A program made the translations under genes and the position numbers. Shown here one piece after another: positions 15,540 through 28,582 of a stretch of DNA of 64,000 nucleotides (position 1 is the first letter of the stretch; each line of letters begins with the position of its first letter). This DNA is from Diorhabda sublineata (Eukaryota; Arthropoda; Insecta; Coleoptera; Chrysomelidae). The stretch spans positions 20,465,001-20,529,000 of the forward strand of contig NC_079477.1 in the NCBI RefSeq assembly GCF_026230105.1, in the 5' to 3' direction. The notes beneath the pieces are model-generated. The model ran no database searches. It saw only the letters and a list, made by a program, of their open reading frames with translations, and was not told where the DNA came from.

Positions 15540-18500
15540 ACATCAAATCAGACTTCTTAGAAATTTCAACTCGATACATTCGATAGTTGGAGGGATATGA
15601 TTTTTTGAATATTTGTGTAGTTCCATATCGTATATTTGTGTATACTCTTTTCCGATAATGATTGAGCTAGCGAATTGTTGATATTTCTCCAAATGAATCT
15701 TACATCGCATAAGACTTCTTGGAAATTTCAACTCTATACATTCGATAGTTGGAGAGATATGATTTTTTGAATATTTGTGTAGTTCCATATCGTAAATTTG
15801 TGTATCTTTTTTCTGATAATGGTTGGGCTAGCGAATTGTTTATTTTTCTCCAGGTGAATCTTTCATAAAATGAGACTTGTTGGAAATTGCTACTCGATAC
15901 ATTAGATAGTTGAGGAGATGTGATTTTTTGAATATTTTTGTAGTTCCATATCGTATATTTGTGCATACGTATTTCCGAAAAGGGTTGAGCTAGCGACTTG
16001 TTGAATGTCTCCAGGTGAATCTTACATCACATAAGACTTCTTAGAACTTTTAACTCGATACATTCGATAGTTGGAGAGATATGATTTTCTGAATATTTGT
16101 GTAGTTCCATATCGTATATTTGTGTATACTCTTTTCCGATAATGATTGAGCTAGCGAATTGTTGATTTTTCTCCAAGTGAATCTTACATCAAATCAGACT
16201 GCTTAGAAATTTCAACTCTATACATTCGATAGTTGGAGAGATATGATTTTTTCAATATTTGGTAGTTCCATATCGTATATTTGTGCATACGTATTTCCGA
16301 AAATGGTTGGGCTAGCGTATTGTTGAATTTCTCCAGGTGAATTAACATCACATAAGACTCCATATCGTATATTTGTCCATACTTTTTTTCCGATAATGGT
16401 TGAGCTAGCAATTTGTTGATATTTCTCCAAGTGAATCTTACATCGCATAAGACTTCTTGGAAATTTCAACTCTATACATTCGATAGTTGGAGAGATATGA
16501 TTTTTTGAATATTTGTGTAGTTCCATATCGTAAATTTGTGTATCTTTTTTCTGGTAATGGTTGGGCTAGCGAAGTGTTGATTTTTCTCCAGGTGAATCTT
16601 TCATAAAATGAGACTTGTTGGAAATTACTACTCGATACATTAGATAGTTGAGGAGATGTGATTTTTTGAATATTTTTGTAGTTCCATATCGTATATTTGT
16701 GCATACGTATTTCCGAAAAGGGTTGAGCTAGCGACTTGTTGAATGTCTCCAGGTGAATCTTACATCACATAAGACTTCTTAGAACTTTCAACTCGATACA
16801 TTCGATAGTTGGAGAGATATGATTTTCTGAATATTTGTGTAGTTCCATATCATATATTTGTGTATATTTTTTTCCGATAATGGTTGAGCTAGTTACTTGT
16901 AGATTTTCCTTCTGGTGAATCTTATATCATATCAGACTTCTGGGAAATTTCAACTCGATACGGACAATAGTTGGAGAGATATGATTTTCTGATTATTTGT
17001 GTGATTCCATATCGTATATTTGTCTATACTTTTTTCCGATGATGGTTGAGCTAGCGAATTGTAGATTTTTCTTCAGGTGAATCTTACATCATATCGGACA
17101 TCTTGAAAATTTCAACTCGATACATTCGATAGTTAGGGGGATAAGATTTTTTGAATATTTGTGTAGTTCCATATCGTATATTTGTGTATATTCTTTTCCG
17201 ATAATGATTGAGCTAGCGAATTGTTGATATTTCTCCAAGTGAATCTTACATCGCATAAGACTTCTTGGAAATTTCAACTCTATACATTCGATAGTTGGAG
17301 AGATATGATTTTTTGAATATTTGTGTAGTTCCATATCGTAAATTTGTGTACCTTATTTCTGATAATGGTTGGGCTAGCGAATTGTTTATTTTTCTCCAGG
17401 TGAATCTTTCATAAAATGAGACTTGTTGGAAATTGCTACTCAATACATTAGATAGTTGAGGAGATGTGATTTTTTGAATATTTTTGTAGTTCCATATCGT
17501 ATATTTGTGCATACGTATTTCCGAAAAGGGTTGAGCTAGCGACTTGTTGAATGTCTCCAGGTGAATCTTACATCACATAAGACTTCTTAGAACTTTTAAC
17601 TCGATACATTCGATAGTTGGAGAGATATGATTTTCTGAATATTTGTGTAGTTCCATATCGTATATTTGTGTATAATTTTTTGTGATAATGGTTGAGCTAG
17701 CGAATAGTTGATTTTTCTCCAGGTGAATCTCACATCAAATCAGACTTCTTAGAAGTTTCAACTCGATACCTTCGATAGTTGGGGGGATATGATTTTTTGA
17801 ATATTTTTATAGTTCCATATCGTATAGTTGTGTATACTTTTCTCTGATAAGGTTGAGCTAGCGAATGGTTGATTTTTCTCCAGGTGAATCTCACATCAAA
17901 TCAGACTTCTTGGAAATTTCAACTCGATACATTCGATAGTTGGAGAGATATGATTTTCTGAATATTTGTGTATTTCCATATCGTATATTTGTGTATACTT
18001 TTTTCCGATAATGGTTGAGCTAGCGGATTGTTGATTTGTCTCCAGGTGAATCTCACATCAAATCAGACTGCTTAGAAATTTCAACTCTATACATTCGATA
18101 GTTGGAGAGATATGATTTTTTCAATATTCGGTACTTCCATATCGTATATTTGTGCATACGTATTTCCGAAAATGGTTGGGCTAGCGTATTGTTGAATTTC
18201 TCCAGGTGAATTAACATCACATAAGACTCCATATCGTATATTTGTCCATACTTTTTTTCCGATAATGGTTGAGCTAGCAATTTGTTGATATTTCTCCAAG
18301 TGAATCTTCATCGCATAAGACTTCTTGGAAATTTCAACTCTATACATTCGATAGTTGGAGAGATATGATTTTTTGAATATTTGTGTAGTTCCATATCGTA
18401 AATTTGTGTATCTTTTTTCTGATAATGGTTGGGCTAGCGAAGTGTTGATTTTTCTCCAGGTGAATCTTTCATAAAATGAGACTTGTTGGAAATTACTACT

Positions 18501-18600
18501 CGATACATTAGATAGTTGAGGAGATGTGATTTTTTGAATATTTTTGTAGTTCCATATCGTATATTTGTGCATACGTATTTCCGAAAAGGGTTGAGCTAGC
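15540..18600 (+). repeat. Divergent satellite subfamily with reshuffled block duplications
   Basis: Monomers here use gacttcttagaaatttcaac, ttccgaaaa(t/g)gg and gtagttccatatcg variants that are rare on the left of the array. Blocks are repeated at about 738, 808 and 1,869 bp. The segment near 15,700 recurs near 16,438 and 17,246, and the shortened monomer at about 16,320 recurs at about 18,189. The mixture of offsets implies overlapping segmental duplications rather than one regular higher-order unit. Confidence 0.7.
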
Positions 18601-21600
18601 GACTTGTTGAATGTCTCCAGGTGAATCTTACATCACATAAGACTTCTTAGAACTTTCAACTCGATACATTCGATAGTTGGAGAGATATGATTTTTTGAAT
18701 ATTTTTGTAGTTCCATATCGTATATTTGTGAATACGTATTTCCGAAAAGGGTTGAGCTAACGGATTGTTGATTTCTCTCCAGATGAATCTTACATCACAT
18801 AAGACTTCTTGGAAATTTTAACTCGATACATTCGATAGTTGGGGAGTTAAGATTTTTTTAATATTTGTGAAATTCCATATCTTATATTTATGTATACGTA
18901 TTTCCGATATTGATTGAGCTAGCGACTTGTTGATTTTTCCCTGGTGAATCTTACATCAAATCAGAATTTTTGAAAATTTTAACACGATACATTCGATAGT
19001 TGGAGAGATATGATTTCTTGATTATCTGTGTAATTCCATATCTTATATTTGTGCATACGTATTTCCGATATTGATTGAGCTAGCGACTTGTTGATTTTTC
19101 TCCTGGTGAATCTTACATCAAATCAGGATTCTTAGAAATTTTAACACGATATTATATTTTTGTATACTTTTTTGCGATAATGATTGAGCTAAAGAATTGT
19201 AGATTTTTCTCCAGGTGAATCTTACATCATATCAGACTACTTAGAAATTTCAACTCGATACATTAGATAGTAGGGGAGATATGAATTTTTCAATATTTGT
19301 GTAGTTTCATATCGTATATTTGTGCATACGTTTTTCCGATAATGGTTGAGCCATCGAATTATAGATTTTTCTCCTGGTGAATCTTACATCAAATCAGAAT
19401 TCTTCAAAATTTCAACACGATACATTCGATAGTTGGAGAGATATGATTTTTTGATTATTTGTGTAATTGCATATCTCATATTTGTGTATACTTTTTTCCG
19501 ATAATGGTTGAGCTAGCGAATTATAGATTTTTTTCCAGGTGAATCTTACATCATATCGGACTTCTTAGAGATTTTAACTCGATACATTAGATAGTAGGGG
19601 AGATGTGATTTTTTTAAAATTTGGATGTTCCATATCGTATATTTGTGCATACGTATTTCCGAATATGGTTCAGCTAGCGAATTGTTAATTTTTCTCTAGG
19701 TGAATATTACATCAAATGAGACTACTTAGAAATTTCAAATTGATATATTCGATAGTTGGGAAGATATGATTCTTTGATTATTTGTGTAGTTTCATATCGT
19801 ATATTTGTACATACGCATTTCCGATAATGGTTGAGCTAGCGACTTGTTGATTTTTCTCCAGGTGAATCTTACATCATATCGGACTTCTCGGAAATTTTAA
19901 CCCGATACATTCGATAGTTGGGGAGTTAAGATTTTTTTAATATTTGCGTAATTCCATATCTTATATTTATGCATACGTATTTCCGATATTGATTGAGCTA
20001 GCGACTTGTTGATTCTTCTCCTGGGGAGATAAGATTTTTTGAATATATGTGTAATTCCATATCTAATATTTGTGTATACTTTTTTCCTATAATGGTTGAG
20101 CTAGCGAATTGTAGATTTTGACTTGTTGGAAATTTCTACTCGATACATTAGATAGTTGAGGAGATGTGATTTTTTGAATATTCTTGTAGTTCCATATCGT
20201 ATATTTGTGCATACGTATTTCCGAAAATGGTTGAGCTAGCGTATTGTTGAATTTCTCCAGGTGAATCTTACATCACATAAGACTTCTTAGAACTTTCAAC
20301 TCGATACATTCGATAGTTGGAGAGATATGATTTTCTGAATATTTGAGTAGTTCCATATCGTATATTTGTGTATACTTTTTTGTGATAATGGTTAAACTAG
20401 CGAATAGTTGATTTTTCTCCAGGTGAATCTCATATCAAATCAGACTTCTTAGAAATTTCAACTTGATACATTTGATAGTTGGGGGGATATGATTTTTTGA
20501 ATATTTGTGTAGTTCCATATGGTATATTTGTGTATACTCTTTTCCTATAATGGTTGAGCTAGCGAATTGTTGATTTTTCTCCAGGTAAATCTTACATAAG
20601 ATGAGACTTGTTGGAAATTGCTACTCGATACATTAGATAGTTGAGGAGATGTGATCTTTTAAATATTTTTGTAGTTCCATATCGTATATTTGTACATACG
20701 TATTTCGAAAATGGTTGAGCTAGCGACTTGTTGAATTTCTCCAGGTGAATCTTACATCAAATAAGACTTATTAGAACTTTCAACTCGATACATTCGATAG
20801 TTGGAGAGATATGATTTTCTGAATATTTGAGTAGTTCCATATCGTATATTTGTGTATACTTTTTTGTGATAATGGTTGAGATAGCGAATAGTTGATTTTA
20901 CTCCAGGTGAATCTTACATCACATAAGACTTCTTAGAACTTTCAACTCGATACATTCGATAGTTGGAGAGATATGATTTTCTGAATATTTGTGTAGTTCC
21001 ATATCGTATATTTGTGTATACTTTTTTGTGATAATGGTTGAGACAGCGAATAGTTGATTTTACTCCAGGTGAATCTTACATCACATAAGACTTCTTAGAA
21101 ATTTCATCTTGATACATTTGATAGTTGGGGGGATATGATTTTTCGAATATTTGTGTAGTTCCATATCGTCTATTTGTGTATACTTTTTTCTGATAATGGT
21201 TTAGCTAGCGAATTGTTGATTATTCTCCAGGTGAACCTCACATCAATCAGACTTCTTAGAAATTCCAACTCGATACATTCTATAGTTGGAGGGATATGAT
21301 TTTTTCAATATTTGTGTAGTTCCATTTCATATATTTGTGCATACGTATTTTCGAGAAGGGTTGAGCTAGCGACTTGTTGATTTTTTTCCAAGTGAATCCT
21401 ACATCAAATAAAATTTCTTGGAAATTTCAACCCGATACATTCGATAGTTGCGGAGATATGAGTTTTTGAATATTTGTGTAGTTCCAAATCGTATTTTTGT
21501 GTATACGTAATTCCGATTATGGTTGAGCTAGCGACTTTTTGATTTTTCTTCAGGTTAGTCTTACATCACATAAGCCTTCTTGGAAATTTCAACACGATAC

Positions 21601-22034
21601 ATTGGATAGTTGGACAGATATAATTTTCTGAATATTTGTGTAGTCCCATATCGTATATTTGTGTACACTTTCTTCCGATAATGTTTGATTGTTGATATTT
21701 CTCCGGATGAATCTTACATCATTTCAAACTTCTTAGAACTTTTAACTTGATACATTCTATAGTTGAAGCGATATGATTTTTTGAATATTTGTGTAGTTCC
21801 ATACCGTAAATTTGTGTATACTTTTTTCTGATAATGGTTGATCTAGCGACTTGTCAATTTTCCTCCATTTGAATCTTACATCATATCAGACTTCTTAAAA
21901 ATTTCAACTCGATACATTCGATAGTTGTAGAGATATGATTCTTTGAATATTTGTGTAGTTCCATATCGTACATTTGTGCATACGTCTTTCCGATAGTGGT
22001 TGAGCTAGCGAATTATTGATTTTTCTCTAGGTGA

Positions 22035-22090
22035 ATCTTACATCAAATCAGACTTCTTGGAAAGTTCTAAGAAGTCGTATATGATGTAAG
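22035..22090. other. Satellite inversion (head-to-head) junction
   Basis: The satellite reads forward up to gacttcttgg and from about 22,065 continues as ctaagaagtc, its reverse complement, followed by the monomer read backwards (gatgtaag, cctggagaaaaatc, gctagctcaacc). The join is a near-palindrome centred close to 22,062. All satellite from here to about 33,690 is in the opposite orientation. The sequence shows the flip directly; the mechanism (inversion, fold-back, or assembly join) is not determinable. Confidence 0.9.
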
Positions 22091-23089
22091 ATTTACCTGG
22101 AGAAAAATCAACACTTCGCTAGCTCAACCATTATCGGAAATACGTATGCACAAATATCCGATATGGAACTACAAAAATATTCAAAGAATCATATCTCCCC
22201 AACTTTAGGATATATCGAGTAGAAATTTCTAAGAAGTCTGATTTGATACAAGATTCAACTGGAGGAAAATTAACAAGCTGCTAGCTCATCCATTATCGGG
22301 AATACGTATGCACAAATATACGATATGGAACTACACAAATATTCAAAGAATCATATCTCCCCAACTATAGGATGTTTCGAGTAGAAATTTCTAAGAAATC
22401 TGATTTGATGTAAGATTCAACTGAAGTGAAATTAACAAGCTGCTAGCTCAACCATTATCGGGAATACGTATGCACAAATATACAATATGGAACATCCAAA
22501 TTTCCAGAAAATCATATCTCCAACTATCGAATGTATGGAATTGAAATTCCTAAGTAGTCTGATTTGATGTAAGATTCAAAAGTCGCTAGCTCAACCATTA
22601 TCGGAAATACGTATACACAAATATACGATTTGGAACATCTTAATTTTCAAAAATCATATCTCTTCAACCATCGAATGTATCGAGTTGAAATTTCTATGAT
22701 ATGATGTGAGATTCACCTGGAGAAAAACCTACAATTCGCTAGCTCAACCATTATCGGAAAAAAGTATACACAAATATACGATATGGAATTACACAAATAA
22801 TCAAAAAATCATATCTCCCCAACTATCGAATGTATCGTGTTGAAATTTTCGAGAATTCTGATTTGATGTTAGATTCACCTGGAGAAAAATCAACAAGTCA
22901 CTAGCTCAACCATTATCGGGAATACGTATGCATAAATATACGATATATAAATATTCAAAAAATCCTATCTCCCCAACTATCGAATGTATCGGGTTGAAAT
23001 TCCCAAGAAGTGTGAAATGATGTAAGATTCACCTGGAGAAAAATCTACAATCCACTAGCACAACCATTATTGGAAAAAAGTATACACTA
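22066..23089 (-). repeat. Satellite array, reverse orientation, segment 1
   Basis: The same 162-bp family as the left arm, read on the minus strand. gctagctcaaccattatcgg is the reverse complement of the forward landmark. Units are more divergent than in the 959-bp higher-order region and show no obvious regular super-period. The segment ends at the left target-site copy of element A. Confidence 0.93.
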
Positions 23090-23103
23090 ATATACGATAT
23101 GAA
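23090..23103. repeat. Target-site duplication of element A, left copy
   Basis: The 14-bp atatacgatatgaa is repeated exactly at 28,804-28,817 and is itself satellite sequence. A 14-bp duplication matches what is known for R1 elements. Confidence 0.8.
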
Positions 23104-23628
23104 CCCTCAGGGGGTCGCACTGCGACTACGGGTGTAGCAAGTCCGAGGTACCCTAGCTAGAGCTCCACCCCACTCCCAAGGTGGACTCTTCCCAAAAAAA
23201 AACCCACTATTCCTAGAAGATTCTCCTTCCCCGACGCTATTAGGTTGCGAGGGCTAGGGGGCTTCCTAACTTTTTTCCCTGTATCCCGGATTGGTTCTGC
23301 GCTGTAGTCTGCTGGGAGTGCATCGCCCTGCTTTCGGTTTGTCACCCAAGTAGCTGCTGATGCTGATGTGAGCTAGTCTCTGCCGAGGTGGATGATGGCG
23401 CTGGATCGGAAGCCAGCCACTACGGGCCCTGATCAGGTAGTATGTATTGAATGTGGAAGTCGGAAGTTCACATCGCCCCGGGCGAGTCTGGTCCGTCTGT
23501 GTGTTCCGGGACTGGCTAAGCGAGGATTGGGCCTCAGTGAACTGGGGTAGGCGACCACCGAGGGTACACCCGTTCTCAATCAACTCGACCCGCCGCCTTA
23601 CATACGAAGCGCTGGTGACAAGAAATAA
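23104..23628 (+). other. 5' untranslated leader of element A
   Basis: A GC-rich leader beginning ccctcagggggtcgcactgc, abruptly different in composition from the AT-rich satellite. LINE leaders carry the internal promoter, but no specific promoter motif is claimed here. Short open frames at 23,447-23,674 (plus) and 23,157-23,583 (minus) have no recognisable domain and are not annotated as genes. Confidence 0.7.
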
Positions 23629-25683
23629 ATGGATAGCTATGGTTCAAACGACGAAAAATCTGCACTGTCTTTAGAAGGCAAAGGACAAAATGAAGGAGAT
23701 ATGACCCCAACAGGTTATCACTGGATGTTTACTACAGACCCTAGTGTTAGGAGATCCTCATTGGCAAGAACACCACCAATGAATCGCAAAGATTCAATTG
23801 CCTCTGCCACGGATGATGTTTTTGTTAGCCTAGAGGCAAACTCTGGCACACGTCAAGATGACAAGACTGGGAGCCCCAGTAACACGGAGTACGAAGCAAG
23901 TAGCGACAACAGCCACGACGGACTGGCAAAAAATACCAGTCCAGCCAAAAAGAAACGAAAGCGAGACACATGGAAAGCATATCCCGGATGATACTAGCTA
24001 AGAGATGACTGCTGTTTTGACCGCCTTGGGTAGTCTTAATAAAAAAGTTGACGAATTAAAAAATGAAGTCAAAGTGAGTACAAAGACAAAAACTGAAATC
24101 AAGGTAATAACGAGAGAGCTCGTAAGCATAATGGCAACCCTGAACAGAAAAATGGATGTTTTAAACATCAGACACACGCAGATGGTGCGAAACAACACTG
24201 AGCAACCATCACCAAGTAAGAGCAAAACTGCTAATAATTCAGCTAAACCAGAGGACAATAATCTTAGCTACGCAAGACAAAGTATAGGAGTCCAAGCTGA
24301 TGAAACCGACATAAGACGAGAGCTATTCGATCTTACAAATGAAATACGCACTAGGGTAGAGACGCAAATAACAGCAAGAAAAGGATGGACAGGGCTAGAA
24401 GAGGTAATACATCTCGAGTGGCCAGAAAGCTGCTACCAAAGCACCGGTGTTACAGAGCTGGGATCGCTTAGAGAGCTATGAGGAAATCTGGTAATAGTAG
24501 CAGACCCTGATGTAACCTTGACCACCACTACGGAAAGCGACCTAAAATGCAACTTCCCGGAAATAACAAGCCTTATGTGCGAAGAGCTTGAGGAAGGGTG
24601 TATTGAATATGTGAGGACGAACACCGAGGTCATACTCAGCAAAGGCAAAAATGGAGCAAGGTCAAGAACCATGTACATGCTGCCATACAAGTTCAACCCA
24701 GAAGGGAAAAACGACATGGGTCAACTATATCAGTTGCTAGGCAAACTGCAAGCAGAGGTCCAAAACCATGGAGTGACGGAAATTCAAGTAGTAGCCTTCG
24801 GCAAAATTGATAAAATCTACCTTAGAAAGCGCGCAGAAGGTATCTTCAGGGGATCTGAGGTCAAAGTGCAAGTTATTATACCTAGAGATCCAATTCGACT
24901 AGCACCTAAGTCAAGTAAGGGAGGACCAGCGACGACAACAGAGAAGATTATAATCAAATCTGAAGGAAAGCAATATGCTGACATACTCCGTTTGATCAAG
25001 AGTAGTGTGAACATAGACGAGATGGGTGTTAAGGTAAAAGGCATTAAGAAAACTGCTAAGGGTGATGTCCTTATGGAGATACTTGGAGAAAAAAATCAAG
25101 TAATCGCCCTCGGACAAGCTATAATGGACAAAGATAAAGATACCCAGGTCGAAATTAAAAGAGATGACGACATTATTCATATCGCGGACATAGACGGAGA
25201 TATGAACGCAAAACAGATAGAGCAAGATGTCAGGAAAAGCGTAACAAATGCAAAAGAAGATGACGTCCGAGTGCTCTCTTGCAGGCCAATCCAGAGGGGA
25301 AACCAAACTGCTACACTTGCGGTCAAAAGAAGAGTGGCCAGCGAATTACTCAAAATGGATACCGTGAGAATAGGGTGGGCACCGTGCCAGGTCCGAGCAA
25401 GGGTCAAAATCACCAGGTGTTTCAAATGTTTGGCCACCGCACCAATGAATGCAAAGGAACCGATAACTCGAAGATGTGCCTTAAATGCGGCAAGGATAAC
25501 CACAAGGCCAGAGACGGCCTTAACAAAAGCTATTGCCTAACATGTAAAAAAGACGGTCACAGAGCTGATCAGACTGCTTGCCCTTACTACCTTAAGCTTG
25601 TAAAAGAAAAATCAAAAGCAATTAGTGACACCAAACGCAGGCTCAGCACTGCACGCGGTCAAAACTTTAGTGTTCAATATTAA
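23629..25683 (+). pseudogene. ORF1 (gag-like, CCHC knuckles) of element A, frameshifted
   Basis: The product should be the RNA-binding ORF1 protein that packages the element's transcript. The likely start is the ATG at 23,629 (MDSYGSNDEK). The N-terminal part is Ser/Asp-rich, ends in a KKKRKR basic patch, then shifts frame near 23,99x. The middle (from 24,005) includes a Lys-rich, probably coiled-coil stretch and is cut by TGA at 24,479-24,481, after which the same frame continues to about 25,430. A frameshift then splits the first knuckle (CFKC, continued as FGHRTNEC in another frame). Two further knuckles follow (CLKCGKDNHKARD and CLTCKKDGHRADQTAC). Three knuckles in series are usual for R1-clade gag. 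The last bases overlap ORF2, as is common in this clade. Confidence 0.85.
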
Positions 25684-28582
25684 AATACTTCAAGCCAACG
25701 TTGGACATGCCTATGCAGCTCAAGACATGGCGTATGCCACCGCAGTTCAGCAAGGTATTGATATTTTGATAACTGGGGAACCGAACAAAAGAAGAACTAA
25801 AGAAGCAAACTGGATCAAGGACAGCAGGCATAATGTGGGGGTCCTACTTCTGAATAAAAAGCTTGGCGTAATAAACCACGTAGCCGGAGATGGTCACGTA
25901 ATTATCAAACTCAAAGATCTTGAGCTGATATGTTGCTATATATCCCCAAACATCAGATTGGAAGACTACAAAACTGAGGTGGACAGTATAATGGAGCACA
26001 TAACGAACAACAGTGATGTCATTATTCTGGGAGACCTAAATGCCAAGTCCCCGATGTGGGAATCACCTGTAACCGATGAAAAGGGTCAATACTGGGTGGA
26101 ATGGATCAACGCTCGGGATTTGGTGGTTCTGAATACTGGAAATGAGCCCACATTTATCCGAGGAGATATCGAGTCCTTTATTGATGTCACCATAGCAACC
26201 AATTGTGTATCTCAAAGAGTAACCAACTGGGAGATACTTGATACCGAAACACTGACAGAGCACAGACATATCGCATTTGAAATTAAAGTAAATAGAGCGA
26301 AGATCAAAACAACTTCAATAAGGCCCCTTATTGATTGGACTGCCTTTAAAGCCTGCATAGAGTTACTTACCATTACTTCAGATGAAGTGAGTCATGAAAC
26401 AGGAACCAAGCTGATACAAATGGCAAGCAAGAACAGCACGCAAAATCGAATTTCAAAGACTGAAACACCGTATTGGTGGAATGAAAACATTGCTGAAAAA
26501 CGGTCACTATGCAACAGATTAAGAAGGGTACAACAACGTGCGGCGAGAAGAAACAACCCAAACCGAGACGATATTGAAGCAATGAAAGAGGCGTACAAGA
26601 CCAATAGAAGGGAATTCTGCTGCCTAATTAAGGAATCAAAGAAGAAACACTGGAACGGCATATGCAAAGAACTTGATAATAATATATGGGGAGATGCGTA
26701 TAAGCTAGTAGCAAAAAAGCTTAATACTCTAAAACCCTATGAGCTTGACATCGAAAAGAAATCCGAAATCGTGGCAGTACTGTTTCCACCCGGAAATGAT
26801 AAGTGGAGATACCCTGAAAAGGAAGCTCCAGCCCCACCCTTCACAGCAGAAGAGCTAAGGAAGGTAGCCCAAGGTATCAAATGTGAAAAATCACCTGGAA
26901 TTGACCAAATTCCCCCTAAGGCTATCAAAATAGTAGCAGATTGTTCCCCAGACTGGTTATTAGGCATGATGAACAAACTACTCCAAAAACAGGAATTTCC
27001 AAATGAATGGAAAGTTGCAAAGATGGTTTTAATACTAAAACCAGGAAAGTCAGCTGAGTTACCTAGTTCCTACAGACCACTCTGTCTGTTAAATTCTTTG
27101 AGCAAGTTACTAGAAGCGTTCATACGGGAAAGACTACAAGATGAGCTTAAAGACAGAGGAGGGTTGCACATATGTCAGTATGGATTTCAAAAAGGGAAAT
27201 CCACGATCCAGGCTGTAGAAGCTGCACTGAATACTGTAACGGAGTTCAAAAGTAGATTCTGCACCCTTGTCACAATTGACGTTAAGAATGCTTTAAACAC
27301 TGCATGCCACAGCCTGATTATCAAAGAGCTACAAAAAAGGAAAATATCGACATATCTAATAAACCTTGTCTCTAACTATTTAAGAAACAGAAAGCTGCAA
27401 TTAGAAAAGAATAGGGAGGTGGATATTACGTCAGGTGTTCCCCAGGGTTCCGTCCTGGGTCCACTGCTGTGGAATGTACTATATGACGCCGTGCTGAGCT
27501 TAGAACTAACTCGTAATGCTGTAACAATAGCATTTGCCGACGATCTGGCGCTGATAGTCGGAGCAGAAAGCCAACAGACATTGGTTACAAACACCAACAT
27601 GTGCCTGGAAAAAATAAATACCTGGATGAGAGACAACAAGCTTGCTCTTGCCCCCCACAAAACTGAGGCAATCCTACTAAAGGGTAAACAAAAGAGGGAT
27701 CAAATAAGCTTCAGCGTAGATGGAGTCAATATAAAGCCAGCAAAGAACCTGAGATACCTAGGTATAACCATTGACGAAAGTAGAAATTTTGGCAAACATG
27801 TAGAAACAGTAACAAAGAAAGCAATAGAAAGAGTTTCCAAACTTGCTCGGATTATGCCAAACGTAGGAGGTCCTAGGCAAAGCAAAAGAGCAGTGTTGTG
27901 TAGTGCTATGCAAAATATTGTCCTATATGGAGCCCCAATATAGCAAAAAGAGCTTATGAGAAAAAAGCACTATACTACGGTCAATAGAGCACAAAGAGAC
28001 ATGCTGCTGCGTGTAGCCTCCGCCTTCCGAACTGTGTCTGGGGTAGCACTCCAAGTAATTACGGCTACGGTGCCCATTGATCTCATAGCCCAGGAAAGAA
28101 CATCCAAGTACAAATCGCTACAGAATAGCAACGAAGCAAGAGAAAGTTCCCTCACAACATGGCAAACTAGATGGGAAGGTGAGACAGTAAAGGCCCAATG
28201 GACCAAAAGGTTAATACCAGACATCAAGCCGTGGGTTAAGTGCGAGCACCGCCAAGTAGACTACTACCTGACACAGGTCCTAATAGGACATGGCGTCTTT
28301 CGATGCTATGCCAAAAGGTTCAGAAAAGACACCACGGATAGATGTATATACTGTGCCGCCGTAGACACTGCCGAACATACCATCTTCGTATGCTACAAGT
28401 GGAGAGAGGTCAGAGACAGGACTTGCAGACAGCTGGAATGCGAGCTCACTCCAGACAACATTGTAGAGAAAATGCTTGACAGCTCAGAGAACTGGAAATC
28501 GGTGCAGAACATGGCTAAGGGTATTCTCAGCAACAAGGAAAAAGATGAAAGACAAAGACAGCAGAGAGAAAGGAACTCCTAA
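25625..28582 (+). pseudogene. ORF2 (endonuclease, reverse transcriptase) of element A, one internal stop
   Basis: This polyprotein nicks the target and reverse-transcribes the element. The open frame begins inside the ORF1 end. APE-type endonuclease: LQANVGHA near residue 22, GEPN near 51, GDLNAKSPMWES near 135, and TEHRHIAFEI. Reverse transcriptase: YRPLCLLN, the YGFQKGKST motif, catalytic Asp about 552 in TIDVKNALNTA, SGVPQGSVLGPLLWN near 602, and FADD at residues 637-640. A TAG at 27,941-27,943 follows YGAPI where this family usually has Trp (TGG to TAG), and the same frame then runs on to 28,582. The C-terminus keeps a zinc-finger pattern (CIYCAAVDTAEHTIFVC). Apart from that one nonsense codon the frame is continuous. 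The R1-clade assignment is by motif reading. Confidence 0.9.

Larger units (their letters stand above)
1..22061 (+). repeat. Satellite DNA array, about 162-bp monomer, forward orientation
   Basis: A continuous tandem array of AT-rich monomers. Landmarks recur in the same order in each unit: gagctagcga, a ttttctcc(t/a)ggtgaatc block, cgatacattcgatagttgg, gattttttga, ttccatatc and a tatacttttttccgata block. Successive agctagc landmarks are usually 162 bp apart (for example 5274 to 5436). Some units are about 158 bp because the middle reads gttttgaaa instead of gattttttgattat. This gives roughly 136 monomers. The start is cut by the window edge. Irregular short units occur near 14,490, 14,755, 16,350 and 20,020-20,120. 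Short open frames inside the array are chance readings of the same monomer and are not genes. Tandem satellites of this size are typical of pericentromeric or subtelomeric heterochromatin. Confidence 0.97.

Noticed and set aside
7242..18572. Minus-strand open frames of 75-161 codons in the left satellite
   Set aside because: They are the same monomer read in different phases (recurrent MELHKYSKNH and MYRVEI phrases), with no domain. They arise because some monomers happen to lack stops.
1..22061. CENP-B box in the satellite monomer
   Set aside because: The closest stretch, TTCGATAGTTGGGGA, shares the TTCG start but lacks the required A and CGGG of the box core, so it is not a real match.
23447..23674. 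Open frame in element A leader
   Set aside because: Short, no motif, overlapping the leader; ORF1 begins more convincingly at 23,629.
24911..27885. Minus-strand open frames opposite element A ORFs
   Set aside because: Shadows of the real plus-strand gag and pol frames; no motifs.
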